A DNA stretch of 64,000 nucleotides. Origin: Todiramphus chloris collaris (taxonomy: Eukaryota > Chordata > Aves > Coraciiformes > Alcedinidae). The notes beneath the pieces were generated by a model. The model made no database searches and had not been told where the DNA came from. It was given only the letters and a program-made list of their open reading frames with translations. The DNA is taken from positions 5,582,588 through 5,646,587 of the forward strand of contig JANVCC010000049.1 in the NCBI GenBank assembly GCA_025345505.1, given 5' to 3'. Below, piece after piece: positions 10,891-23,766 of the stretch (positions are counted from its first letter, which is position 1; the number at the start of each line of letters is the position of its first letter). The position numbers and the translations under genes are program-made.

Positions 10891-13800
10891 CTGGGAATAG
10901 GACACTCAGCATCTAAGTTGCCAAAAGCTTTTACCCATTACCACAATACCCCCTTGAAAAATACCAGCAAATAAAACGTAACAGATCCCGGACTTCTTGA
11001 CCAAGCAGTTACCAGCAACTTCCCTTTCAAATTTCCACACTAATCCAGACAGCTGGCGTACAAGGCTGTTTGAATTATCAGTGCCTCTTGTTTTGTCCCT
11101 TAAAAAAAAGAATACTTGGCTTACTTGGGTTTTTTTTTGCACAGTACTCCACACCTTCAGCAGTGCTTGTGCTTGAGCAGTCCTCTGCCAGGAACTCACG
11201 TGGCCAAACTCACCTTTGCATTATACAGAATCTATACCCCTAGTCAATGGTATACAAGAGACAAACCAAGTGGAACAGTGTGTTCATCTAATCTCACATA
11301 TATTGACCACACAATGTCCAAGACCAGTTCTGGAGATGTCTGCTTTATCTCTGATAGTGCCATCAGTCTACACTTTCCACTGCAACCTTGCTGCTGGTTG
11401 ACTGAGTACGCACATGGCAAAAGCCATAGTCACAGCAAGAAGAGTGTTTGCTTTGCTTCCACTTGATTATTTTCCAAACACATGACAAAGCCAAAACACA
11501 TGTGTTACCAAACTGTAGATATTCTTTGTGCCCCTCCCTCCCCCCTCCCTTTTTCCACCAAAGGCTGTTCTGGGGCAATCAGTATAGGTGGGCAACAAAT
11601 ACTAATTCTCTTTTTAATGTTTAATGTACTTGATCTCTAAATTATTCACATTACCAGAAAGTCCAGCCTAAACACCAAAGGTTGGCTTGGGGTCGGGGGT
11701 CAGAACTAATTAAGATATTTCATCAAGATTTTCTAACAAATACAATTCTAATTTAAAAGCATTCTTCTGTGTTTGTTGGACATCTGTGTTCAAAGCAATC
11801 CTTTAGAAAACAAGTCTGAGACAATGTGCCCTAGAGAGTTTTTCCTAGAGACTGCTGTGCTTGGTTCTGTTATTGTTCATCAACTCTGTAAAAATACGGT
11901 CACAGTTTACAGCGTGACCTGCTGTTTTATTCCTGTCAGGGGTGGGAAATAATCTTGATGCCATACTAGCAATAACAGGAATCCTGGGTATCTTAAATAA
12001 AGTTTTCACTCTCCCTCCACACCTTCAATTTTCTTTAGATTTCGCAATCTGTCTGACCCATCACTGAACTGGGAGTTGTGGCTCCATATCCCACTTGTTT
12101 CTGACCAAACCTAATCAGGTTAAGTCGCATCCAGGCCCCAGCAAGCACACAGGAGTGTGAATCCTCAATGACTCTAGTTCTGCTGGCAGCCTTGAATGGG
12201 CTCCCCAGAAGATGGCATTCCCCACAGACCACAGCTGGAGTCCCAACTTAAGGGGCAGCTGGAAGGAGGAAACTTCAGGACTGACCCATGCAGAAAAAAA
12301 TTCCTCTATCACATCCTTTTCCCAGTACAAGGTATTTTGGGCTGGCAAAGGCTTTTTTGCCATGACTACTAAGATATGTCAAAGTGTGCAGCAAGAGCTG
12401 ACATCTGCTAACCCCACGTTAATCCTCCAGGAGGGAGCACTACTTTCCTACCTCCTGCATCATTCCTCCTCTGGGCCAAGCTAAACCGTACCATTAAGAA
12501 GGGCTTCTTCAGATTTCCCTCCTGCCAACTCGTGCAAGTCCACAGTTCAATTCCCCAGCTCTCTCAAGAGGGGGCCGTGTAATCCAGTAGTCTTAAAAGT
12601 TCTAAGCCTTCTAAAGCTTTATGAATAAAAGGCCATAAGTATTTTTGAGCTTTATAAATCAAAAACTAGTGATATGTTCTAATGCTCTGAAAATGCTTTC
12701 TGGAAGAAAATAAAAACCTTATTCAAAATATCCGTGTTTTCATTTTACAAGGTCAAGATTGTGAACAACAGATTTCTATGAGCTACAGTGCAATGTATAG
12801 AATTATGAAGTGAAGCACTATAAAATTATAGGAACAAAAAATTCAGTAGTTGATTAATAAACAGTAAGATTAAACAGTTCTTATTTAATACAAACTCAGT
12901 CTGACCCCTTGTACAGCCATCTTTCAACTGCACCCACTTCCTCCCTCTTTGGCCACATTCTTACATCACATCAGCTCCTGTGGTATTGTAATACATCCTA
13001 TTCATAATACCTGGATAATATATAAAAAACCGTACTGTTATCTCATACAACATTTCATTAGGGCTGCTCATGTTAAACCTAAACATACCAGTTTGGAGGA
13101 TTTCTGCTAGGCTTTGAATAAAAATATTGCCTGTTGATTTTTAAACTCAATTTGTAAGACATTCTTTCTTTAAACAGGCACCCAAAAATTGTTTGTACAA
13201 TACTTGTGACTACATGGTCTATTAAAAAAAAAACCAGAAGACTACTTAAGTAATCTGTGAGTTAGATCAGTAACAAACTGCAAGCCCTCAACAGTCTAAC
13301 AAAAAATGCAATTCAACTGCTTTCAGAAAGTCATTTTCCACTTGTGTAAGCAGCAGGTTGATGGAGAGTTAAATGTTCGTTAGTTGCCCAAGAAAGAAAG
13401 ATCTGGAATTCCTTCCCTCCTGCAAACACTTGTAAAATGGGAGATTTGCAATATGCAATTAGGATAATGTGCATCAGTTAAAAAAACCCAACTGGTAAAT
13501 TATAGGTGCTGAGCATCAGCCAGGAAAGATTTATACTCCTCACATAACAAGTGCTACAATTGGTAAACATACTTGTAATCAGTAACAAAAACAGACAGAC
13601 ATGTATAAGTACTGGTTTAGTCTTTTGTAGTTGACAGATAGTCAACTAAGATGAGTAATTTTAACCTAACATTACATTTGTATCAGTTTTTTATTTAATA
13701 GGTTATTCTCCTGTGAATTTACTACCCATTGCATTGATCATATTACTTTAAGATCTTCAAACAGCTTTCTTCACTTCTGGAAACAGCAACAGATTTGCTT

Positions 13801-14301
13801 CTACAGAGAAATTCATTAATTCGGGCTTTGCAAGTGGATTTACACTTCACTTTCTTATTCCTTCTTTAGGTCTCCTGCTAGTCCCGCACTAAGTTAAGGA
13901 ACCTTGATTTTTATAGACTATTCAACTGCAGAGAACACTTAGCATACTGTTCACACAGTCCTCATAAAACATTCATACATCAGAATTAAAGTCTCCTACT
14001 ACATCCTTTATTTGAGTTCAGGATGTCTCTTCTCCTCAGAGATTTCAAAAACATTAAATATTTCCTTTGGAGTACCTCAAAAAATTCTACGTGCAATCCA
14101 TTCAAGCTGCACAGTGATTTATAATCTAAATATACAGACTTGAATTCCCTTGTCCTCCTACTTGTAGGGCAATAAGAAACCATCAGAAATACACTGTGCA
14201 TCACAAGTCTGTACCTTTCCCCTCCCCTCCTCTTCAGAGCTTCAAGGAAAAGTCAGTGACTTCTGCATTCACAAAAAATTACGAGAATAACTCTACATTA
14301 C

Positions 14302-14357
14302 CTTGATTATCCACATTAAAGCAGCAGGACGAGAGTGGAACTTTAGCCAAGTGGAAT
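14302..14357 (-). other. Candidate coding exon (56 nt), very uncertain
   Basis: The minus-strand acceptor GATGTTTTGTTAAG and donor ATCAAG|gtaatg enclose 56 nt open in two frames. One of them (FHLAKVPLSSCCFNVDNQ) joins in phase with a 17-nt splice-flanked segment at 15075-15091 (CDFGG). With two open frames and weak sites, coding status is doubtful. Confidence 0.1.
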
Positions 14358-16900
14358 CTTAACAAAACATCTCAGGCCTTGAGAAATAATTCATCAAGAC
14401 AAGAATTAAACACATCCTAGATGCAGCATCTTACTCTTCAACTGCTGTCTAGGCACTTGATCAATCCCTGGTTACATGTCAAATGTAAGTACCACCTCCA
14501 CTTAAAGCTGAATCCATGAAGAGATGTGTTTATCATTACTGTTCCCTCTATCAGTAGTGAAGAGCCAATCATCATTACAGTATCAAAATACTTGAAAAAG
14601 TAGCCAGGAGGTAATCATCAGATAGCTTTTCCTTCCTGTATCAAGAAGAAAAAACCCTTCAACATGGGATTTTATATGCCACTGAAGTACTTTCAGCTCC
14701 TGGAATCTGCTCAAACGCTTTTGAAATACATCCAACTACAGGAAGTCAGCCCTGATCCCACCTCAGATAGTACTCAGAAGAGGACTTCAAACATTGCTTG
14801 AAGAAGTGTTTTCCACCTGCAAGCAGGTGACAGGTTCCTGCACAAAGTTCTCCTCACATTGTACCTTCACATTGCATACACACATTTTTTTTTCACAACA
14901 ACCACCAAAGACTCAGAAAAAAATTTGTATTTCCGATATGTTGCTTAGTTAAAAAAATAATTAAAACAAGCACAAAAAAAACCCTGTTCCTGAGCATTAT
15001 TTAAACAAGTTGAACTTTTACCCAATCCAATACATTTCACTTGATAAAGGAAAGCCGAATTCAAAAGGCCTTACCTCCCTCCGAAGTCACACTGAAAACA
15101 AAGATCAGATTAATGTGTTTCATTCACCTGGAGTTTCTGTAATTAATCACATAGCCTGAGAAAGCAACAGGAGAAGTCTGGCTGAATTATTACCTGGTTT
15201 ATTGGTTTTTGCTTAAGAATCAGTCAAGGGGCAAAAATATGAATATATAATACAACAATACAACACATTATTGCTTAATCTCCCTTGTGGGATAAATAAG
15301 AGAAAGGCAGGGTGGCTGCAGCACAGGCAGAAAGTGAAGATCGCTGCTTTCTCTCCTCTCACAGCACCGACTTCCAAGGGCACAACATTAAGAACACGAA
15401 CGACTTCACGAAGTAGAAACTAAGAACCCGAAGTGTGGGTGCACCTGCCCCGCTGACTGTGCTCCTGAAATTTCACAGCAATAGACACGATCAATTTTCA
15501 TTTTCTGGATAAAGGAAAGCAGGCTGGCTTGAGGGGCTCAGAGGAAAATGATGATCACTCCAGTGAATTAATGCCTCGATCTTGAAATTTCTGTCTTTGA
15601 ATGAAACTTGCTATCAATCCATTAACCTTCATTTTCTGAGTTTTGGCAATATAATAGTAGATAAATTATATTTCTGACCAAATTTTACTTATGCCTGGGG
15701 GGGTGGGGGGAGCCACCAGCAGCAGCTGAGACTCCTTTAAGCACCAGAGCTGGAGATTTAGCATTATTATCAGCTAAAGACACATTTTCTTTGTTAAATA
15801 CATAAATATACATTATGGTCAAACTTATTTAACTAGATACTGCTTACAATGAAACCATAAAATTATATTTTGGTTTTCAAATATATAGCAAATACTCCTT
15901 AAACAGATTAAATACATCAACCTAGAAACACTGTTTTAATCATTTAATGTATTAAATATACCAGGAAACAGGAAAGTAGACATTTATTATTCTACAAGGC
16001 TTCAAAGTTGGTAATTAAAATTAAGCCTATAGACTTAAGATTCCTCTGCAGTAGGCAGCAGGTAAAAAGGGATTTTAAAATCATTTCTGCACTGGGCAGT
16101 CAGATCTGGTTTGTTATTTTGCTCCAAGTCATTAAGACACCTCTGTTTAGATGAAGAATAGGTCAAGTTACTCTTCAATTATGATGGTATCTTAGCAGGA
16201 CAGAATCTGCTTCATAAACAAGACCATTCCTATTTATTTAACAGTAACTGTGCTGAGACAGGAAATCACTAATTCAGTAGCAGTACCAATATTATACAGA
16301 TTACCAGTACATTGTAATTACCCATCTGAACGTTCTCAGTGTTGAACTTGTAACACAGAACAGATCTCTTCACCATTCCAAGCACATTCAGCAACCAAGC
16401 TATCAAGCAAATGAAATTTCCTTGCCCATCGTTCTTTTTAATGCGCTGCCTCCACTGCTGGCTGTTCACTCTGGAAAAAGGCAACTGCAGCCAAAAGCAC
16501 AAGATTCATGAAAACTTCCCTTGACCTACTTTACAATAAAAGGCGGAGCAGTAAAAAACCCACAAAACTCAACTCTGAAGTGAAAAAAGGAGAATAACAA
16601 CCTTCATATTCACCAACAACACCAGCATTAGCCATATAATAAAACACACTAAAAGGTTTAATTAAACACCAAAAGAGAATTCTTCTAACAGGATCCCAAA
16701 GTCCAACACTTCTAATGGTATTAAATCTTCCTCGTTCAAGCTTGATTCTTATTTTATGACACAGGCAACCCTTCTGCTCTATGCAGCCAACTCTCACTTC
16801 CTATTCGTTACCAAATTTACTTCAGCTCTTTCTGAGCATTTTGGGTTAGATACACCAAATCAAGCCAGTATTTATTGAACATCACCATTCACAACAATGT

Positions 16901-16976
16901 AAAAAACCAAAAAAACCAACAAAAAACCAAAACAAATAACAAAACCAAACCACACCAAAAAACCAAACAAAACCAC
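16901..16976. repeat. A/C-rich low-complexity patch
   Basis: About 75 bases made almost entirely of A and C in the pattern (A)3-7 CC A, with single interruptions. The 65-codon open frame across it (residues such as KNQQKTKTNNKTK) is an artefact of this composition. Confidence 0.85.
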
Positions 16977-17672
16977 AGTCTCCTCCTAAAAATGAAATGC
17001 ATACATCCAAGTTGGGTTGCTGAGCCAAAAGGTCAGCTATTGGATGAACCCAATTTAATTTCTGCTTCCTAGTTGAGGTAACAATCTAACGAGATATTTA
17101 ACCCAATGGCATTTATAAAAGCCAAAATCAAGTGTCTCTGGTGTTGTTATAAATGCAGGGCCACAATCCACTACTGTGCTTTCAGTATTTGAATTCTGAG
17201 GCTTTTCTTTTGAATGTGCTTTGTTCTGAGTATGAATAAAAGTAAATTAACCCTCTTGTCATCATTATTTTCTTTATTCATTACCAGTAAGCCTAAGATG
17301 AAGAAATTACGTCTTTGAGTATCGCAGCAGAAATACTATTCCTAGAAATACTGTGGGTTTGAGAAGCCCATTACCCAGCGAGATAGTTCTCCAAAACTGA
17401 TACCCATCTCATAGAAAATACAAGAGAGCCGATGTTCCCAGTGCTGTGGCCAGTCACTTACACTAATGCTCTGGCTCCAGCACACAGTAGGAACAACTGG
17501 ATGGGTTATTACAGAAAATAACGAAATAAATTCAGTGAGGGGAGCTCCAACTTAGTTCAAACAAAAATAGTCTACTTAAAGCCAGTTGAATACTTTTTTT
17601 GTCTCCTCTCCAATACTATGGGCTCAAGAATGACAGCATCTTGCTTCCCTCTCTGCTGTACAGTGTCGTTAC

Positions 17673-17765
17673 CTGCCAGCCAGGAAAATCAGGAAAATCC
17701 CAAGTCAGTGAATGCCTCGCAGAAACTATATCCTCTTGTAAAACTATGACAGACTTACTGACAGA
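17673..17765 (-). other. Candidate coding exon (93 nt), uncertain
   Basis: On the minus strand, GGATTTGTATTTTACAG precedes 93 nt that end GGCTGGCAG|gtaacg. The segment is open in phase 0 only (31 codons; it begins SVSKSVIVLQED and ends LTWDFPDFPGWQ), with immediate or early stops in the other two frames. Splice sites are good. No protein family is recognised and the open frame may be chance. Confidence 0.17.
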
Positions 17766-18372
17766 CTGTAAAATACAAATCCGTATTTCCATTGAATCAG
17801 TTCCAAGAGATCCAGAAGTGAGAGGCTGGAAACACAAACATTGTCAATGTGAAGTCATTGTCAGAGTAGCTAATATCAGCTGTGATGTCATCTGTCAGAT
17901 GGGTATCGGAGAGATATCAGATGGCTATGAGATCTCTCAGAGGACTAGCAGTTGCCTGTCACTGCTGATGAGTCAAACATTCTTCTCCACTTTTCCTAAG
18001 ACCGTAAAATCCTACAAAGACAGCTTTTCCACCTGTGAAACGGCAAAGAACTAAGGAAAAGTAAGATCATTTCTGGTCTTTCTTCGGGTTTTACATGAGA
18101 ATTATTTCAAATAAAATCAAAGAGCTAAAAAGGTTTTCTGACATTTCTTCTTCCCTCTTCACGAACATCATGACTGCCCACATCTACAGAAACCATCTGT
18201 ATAGAAAAGAAGTTAGTCTTCCTGGAATCTTTGTACCTCTGAAGCGAAGGGAATTTCACAAGCTTTGTTTCACCACTGAACGCATTTCTTAGCCTGCTGC
18301 AAGATAAACACTGCATAGCAATTCTCTTGGTCTTCACCATCTTTGTCCTCAGCTGGCATATTCTTAACAACA

Positions 18373-19187
18373 CCTAGACAAGCTGGAGAAGTGGGCCCAA
18401 GAGAATCTCAGGAGACAAGACCAAGGGCAGGGTCCTGCACATCAGTCAGAAGAATCCACATCATCAACACAGGCTGGGGGATGAGGTGACAGAAAGCAGC
18501 CCTGCAGAAAAGGACCTGAGGATGCTGATGGACAAGAAGATAGACATGAACCAATAATGTGCATCTGCAGCCCAGAAGGCCAATCACATCCTGGGCTGCA
18601 TGAAAAGAAGCACGTCCAGCAGACTGAGCAAGGTGATTCTGCCCCTCGACTCTCCTCTGGTGAGACCTCACCTGGAGTGCTGTGTCCAGCTCTGCAACCC
18701 TCAACACAAGAAGATGGACTTGATGTAGCAGGTGCAGAGTAAGGCCACAAAAATGCTCCGAGAGCTGGAGCACCTCTCCAACAATGACAGGCTGAGGGAG
18801 CTGGGGGTGTTCCAACTGGAGAAAAGAAGGCTCCAGGAAGACCTTATAGCAGCCTGCCAGTACCTGAAGGGAGGCTACAAGAAAGCTGGAGAGGGGCTGT
18901 TTACAAGGCCACGTGGCAATATGACAAGGGGCCATGGGTTTAAACTAGAGGAGGGTAGATTTAGATTGGATGTTAGAAACAAGTTCTTAACCACAATGGT
19001 GGTGGAACACTGGAACAGGTTGCCCAGGGAGTTGGAGGAGGCCCCATCTCTGGAGATATTCAAGGTTAGGCTTGATGAAACTCTGAGCAATGTTAGCTAG
19101 TTGAGGATGTCCCTGCTCACTGCTGAGGGGGTGGACTACATGACCTTTGGAGGTCCTTTCCAACCCAGGAAGTTCTATGATTCTATC
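18373..19187 (+). mobile_element. CR1 LINE, 5'-truncated, with 3' end
   Basis: Reads from 'gacaagctggagaagtggg' through 'caggctgggggatgag', 'cagcccagaaggcc' and 'acctcacctggagtgctgtg' to the 3' block 'ggtcctttccaaccc' and the tail 'ttctatgattctat'. These are ordered CR1 landmarks: the end of ORF2, the short 3' UTR and the 8-bp-type terminal repeat. It is about 0.8 kb of a full element of roughly 4.5 kb. Codons in the 5' part are broken, so it is inactive. Confidence 0.93.
18732..19100 (+). pseudogene. CR1 ORF2 C-terminal fragment
   Basis: An open stretch of 122 codons encoding the tail of the CR1 ORF2 polyprotein (endonuclease and reverse transcriptase). Visible family landmarks in order are ATKMLRELEHLS, ERL-like DRLRELGVFQLEKRRL, CQYLKGGYKKAGEGLFT, GFKLEEGRFRLDVRNKF, VEHWNRLPRELEEAPSLEIF and a terminal stop after LSNVS. 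The endonuclease and the reverse transcriptase catalytic part lie upstream in a full element and are absent here. The ATG at the start of the open stretch is not a true initiation codon. It belongs to the enclosing CR1, not to a host gene. Confidence 0.85.
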
Positions 19188-22100
19188 TTATGTCACAGTC
19201 ATCTTTACCTATGACCTGGCTTCCATAACACTCATTCAGATTTGCTCATGAGGCACCTTATATAAAAGTTTAGCTAACACAAGAGCAGGGAAGAGATGTA
19301 GCAACTGCTGTCACATTGACCTTACATCCCTTTCTCCCTCCTCCCCCCTCCTGTTCTTCACTGAGCAAAAATTAACCACCTGAAGTCTTTTAAGTATCAC
19401 TGACAGCTGCTGACATCTGCTGTACTCCATCTCATGAGAGGCTTCTCCCTAAGAGACCAGTTTTGCCCACTGCTAACACCAAGTCTCCATAAACAGCTGT
19501 ATGTTATAGAGAATCATTTATCAGGTAAACAAGCTGTCATAAAACTTCTGTCATCTTAAGACGAATTATACAACTACAGGCTTTGAACAGTTCATGAAAA
19601 AAGTCATGAAAAAGTTAATAGTCAAATTTCCACAGAAAAAATCCACACGAACATCTGCACATTTTGTTTATTACTCTTGGTAACAGCTTCAGTACCTTGC
19701 ATAGCACAGACCCTCGCATCTTCTACTCCAAACATAAGGTCTAAAGCACATTAGCTTCCTACTCAAGAGCAAACTAGCAGACTTTTTGTCCGTGTTATTT
19801 CTTTCAGAAGGAACCCTTTTGCCTTGTACAGTCCTTCTGCATCTTTTTGCATGCTACAGTGATCTGATTCAACACACGGCAGTGCCCTGACAAGAGCCCC
19901 ACAGAGTGGGAGGATGCACAGCAGCTCACAGGGCCCTACAAGCAAGTCAGGAAGGGTTGCAGAAGGGAGTCTCCCAGCCCTAAAACCCTTAACTGGGGAC
20001 ATTAGTAAAGAGCATGTTGAGAAGTTGAGGAAGAACAAAAATCAACATTTCTACACCGTCAGATATTTCCTATTAAAGTTTTATTTCCCTCGTACTGGAG
20101 CACCAACATGTGGAACGGAACAGAAGGTTGAACTGGAAAACAGGAAAGTGTTTCCTAGCAGCAAAGTTCTGATACTCTCAAACTGGAATATTTCATTTGG
20201 CATTGCTGTGCTCAGTACTTCTCATTATGAATTATTCCATGCTGACCTGTATTTTGCAACAGGCTCTATAATTATCTTATAGGAATGGCTGAAAGTAATT
20301 TTTCTATCGCACAGCAAAACACAAAACCTATTTCCTCAGGCTGCAGATGCAGACACAACATGCTTTCAGGACTCTGTACTTAACACTTCTAACAATACCT
20401 CAAGACCAACAGCAGGGAAGTTTCAAAATGACATGCATCAAAGATCTATAGTGTCTCATCCACCATCTCATATTCCATCTCAAGAAAACTGTCTAAGGAA
20501 GGACTGTATTTTGATGTATCCAGGGAATCAGACGTTACTTTAGTCATGGAGAAATCTATCTACAGTAACTCTGCACATCCATTCTTATCGCTGGTTTTAT
20601 TATACATGGTTTTATAATGCCAACAGAAAGCACCCACTTCCAACATGAGAGTTAACAGTAAACTGCAGAGCATTTTCAACTTTTATCTTAGAAACAAACA
20701 CAAACTATTGTCAATTCAAGATCTTCTAAAGCTAATTTAACCTTTCTTGTTCTTCAGAAAGAAGACTAATAACCAGCATCATAACTCCACATTCCTGGAC
20801 AGCTTTATTTCCATCCCCAGTGGAAGGCGGCAGAGGAACAGATTTTCAGCACTGAAGCAAATCAGTCCCTCAAGAATTCAGAGCTATGCGTAAATTCCCG
20901 TGCAAAGTGGTACTTGACTAGAAAAAAAAAGGACTCAGAAGTGCAATTCATAGCATGCTTAGCTGCTTAAGCACACAGCATTAGCTCTGTATTTTCCTCC
21001 AAAGACTGAAAATATCTGTATAGTAGTTAAAATTTCAACTGGGGAGTTGAGGTAGGGGAAAAAAAGAGCCCTCTAGAACAGAATTCAAAACATGAAGTGA
21101 GTTTTATACCACTTATATGTTGTCAGTGCTGCAAGAAACAAATTCTGCAGTATCTACAGCTTCCTTTAGGTACAGATTATATACAAGTCTAACATCCTAC
21201 AGTATTTCTTTAAGTGCCTATTAAAGCCTTACGAGTAAGACTGAAAGCATAAAAACTGCAGATGAAAAACAGGTCCTGTCAAATCTGTCCAGCTCTTTGA
21301 CTACTGACATGGTATTAGGAGAGGATTTAATCCTACAAATGTATGAACAGTTTCTGGGTTAGGGTATTATGGTAAGGTAACACCTCCATCTACATACAGG
21401 GGACAAAGACATTTTGGGTTTTTTGGTGGTTTTTTTTTTTTTTGAAACTTCTAGATGTTTATGATAAACAACAATCTATGTTAACATTGTAGCAGGAACC
21501 TCTGGGAAAATGTTCACAAATAATTCAGAGCAGTACTACTTCTGAACAACCACTGGCATAGATCTGAGCTCATAAGAGTTCTGTTAAAACCAGTATGTCC
21601 TCAAGTATTCAAAGCTTAATTATCTGAAATCACTATTTCATTCTGCAACAAAATGGTAGCTGACGTTTCCTAGTTTCACTCTAAGTTCTGAAGAGAATTA
21701 AAAAAAAATAACTTTAGAGATAACTATCTTCTCAGTAGCTCCAGATAGCTTCTTTCCATGAAACTACCAAATGATAAATGAGACTGATCTAGGGAAGGTT
21801 TGTTTGCTTTTTTTTTCCTTCTGCATCACTATTTTGACTGCAGCTGAAAAGCTGTCTGTGTGGGACATGGCTATAATGTATTCTGTGCGAGAACTATCAT
21901 TATACACAACATTTTTTTGCTTCTGATACTTCTTCATGCCACGCATTAGCTAGAAATATGCTATTTACTTACAAATAAATCGAAGTATTTAATAAGACCT
22001 TGACTTTTCTTACACTGAATGTCAAGTGTAAATCATGACATAAACTATTTCAGGAAGTTATTTTGGGTTTTTTGTTTTGTTAGTCCTCCCTCACAGTATC

Positions 22101-23688
22101 ATTCAGGCATCCAGCATGAATCATACTATGGGAATTTAGAGTCTGAAAAAATAACCACCCTCCCTGATTTTTGCAAATGCTTTTTTGTTTGTTTCAAGGA
22201 AATGTGAATTTGGGAGAATTCCCTCTCAGAGCACTGTGCTAGCATATTTAACTCTTAACCCCTGGCACACTGTCCACAAGCTACTGTTGTAATCTTACTA
22301 CATTAGCTAGACATTATTAATAAATTACTGCTGTAAGTAACTAAGGTTGGAAACACTGTAGTGCTTCCAACAGCAGCTGATGGCTCTCTGTACTTTGCAC
22401 CATCTGGTTTTCAACTGGAGCCAGTAATGACAGGATTTCAGCCGTACTTCTCCAGTATGCAACAAGTTTTCACTCTGGGAGAGTTTTCAGAAGTTTTTTT
22501 TCACTACTTAGCCATCGGGGGAATTCTCTGCATAGATAATTGGTATAGTAGCTTTATCTTTTACATCACAGTATTGCAAGATTGGTAACATCCTGTCTAG
22601 ACCAAGCACAACGTATTGAGGACCCACTGCAGGGTTACAGAAACCCCCTGACAGAAAGCTGTTATACTGCATGAAGATATCAGTGAAACACGACTTTACC
22701 AGCAGCATAATGACCAGAAAGAGCTCAGCAGCTTGATTAAAGCTTTTTTTGCTACAAACACACAACTCAAAGAATGCAGCAGTGTTTTCATGGATAAGAA
22801 CAACAGCTTAAGAAAAAAGTACTTCCTATCAGAAACTCCCCAAATTATTCTTATTCTAGTATTAAAGCAAGCAGACTCTGCCAGTGAGAACTTCAAAGTG
22901 ATTTATAAAGCTTTTTGTCCTTGAAATTTTTTTGTAAACTTACTTTAAAAACCAACTCACTCATCTATTAATACTTAAGAACACATGCAGGGTCTGATGT
23001 TTGCTATGTTAAGCAAACAGAAATGATTTCAAAGCTGAATAAACATCTCAGAACCTTCTTTTTCAGGAAAGGCTGAAGCTTGTTAGAAGGAAAAGAGCAA
23101 GCTAAGGAGTAGCGAGGTACTGGGAGCGCAATACTGACATCAAAGTTGTGCAATACCTTGTAACAGTTGATTCTCTTTCCCCACTTCAAAATAGAATTTC
23201 TTAAAACTTCAAGAAAAATACACCTTTTCTAAATGCCATTTTTATCTGTCAAATACACCTCAAGTATCTGCTTTCATACATTTTTTACTTATGGTCTTCA
23301 AAGACAGCGTTCAAAGAACTACAGGATCAAAAAAAAAAAAGCCCAGTTACATATATAAAAGCTGTAACAAAGATCTCTCTATATATGCATTGGTCCTCCT
23401 TTTCTGTTTAGATTTTTTTTGCTTGCAGAATTTATTACACACAAGTTCACATTCATGTTATAAGCCAGAATCAGAATCATGGAAGGGAAAACTATGATGC
23501 TATTGTTTTAGAAACACATTACCTTTGAACTTAACACAACTGGGAATACAAAGTACTAGGATAACCATAAAAGCTCAAGAATGAATGTATTTCATTATCA
23601 GTAACACTGATGACAAACACACTCTTGCAGAGTGAATCACACAAAAACAACTCAGCAGAGTATTATCTGTGACAGCAAGCAAGCCTAC

Positions 23689-23766
23689 CAGAAGTAGGAG
23701 GTATTTTGCCATGCCACACTTGTTAAATATGGTTAATGCAGCTCCCGGGTGTTCTGCCATCCGTGA
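23689..23766 (-). other. Candidate coding exon (78 nt), uncertain
   Basis: Minus-strand reading shows the acceptor ACTCCTGCATCCTTCAG and the donor CTTCTG|gtaggctt around 78 nt. The segment is open in phase 0 with no leftover base. It encodes SRMAEHPGAALTIFNKCGMA then KYLLLL, with an ATG in a moderate context (CGGATGG). It lies about 3.7 kb downstream, in minus-strand sense, of the CpG island. The peptide is unrecognised. A spliced transcript would be needed before calling it a gene. Confidence 0.18.

Larger units (their letters stand above)
9091..18372. other. Noncoding DNA; no gene recognised
   Basis: AT-rich, no long open frames of recognisable product and no recent repeat. Small-scale structure includes G-run/C-run tracts (9847-9870, 10648-10694, 15697-15710), a possible ancient interspersed repeat near 10785-10890 and an A/C-rich patch at 16901-16976. 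Weak minus-strand exon candidates at 10404-10454, 12452-12480, 14302-14357 and 17673-17765 are discussed separately. Confidence 0.55.

Noticed and set aside
17599..18054. 151-codon open frame on +
   Set aside because: No recognisable motif. It overlaps an open minus-strand segment and could be chance in stop-poor DNA.
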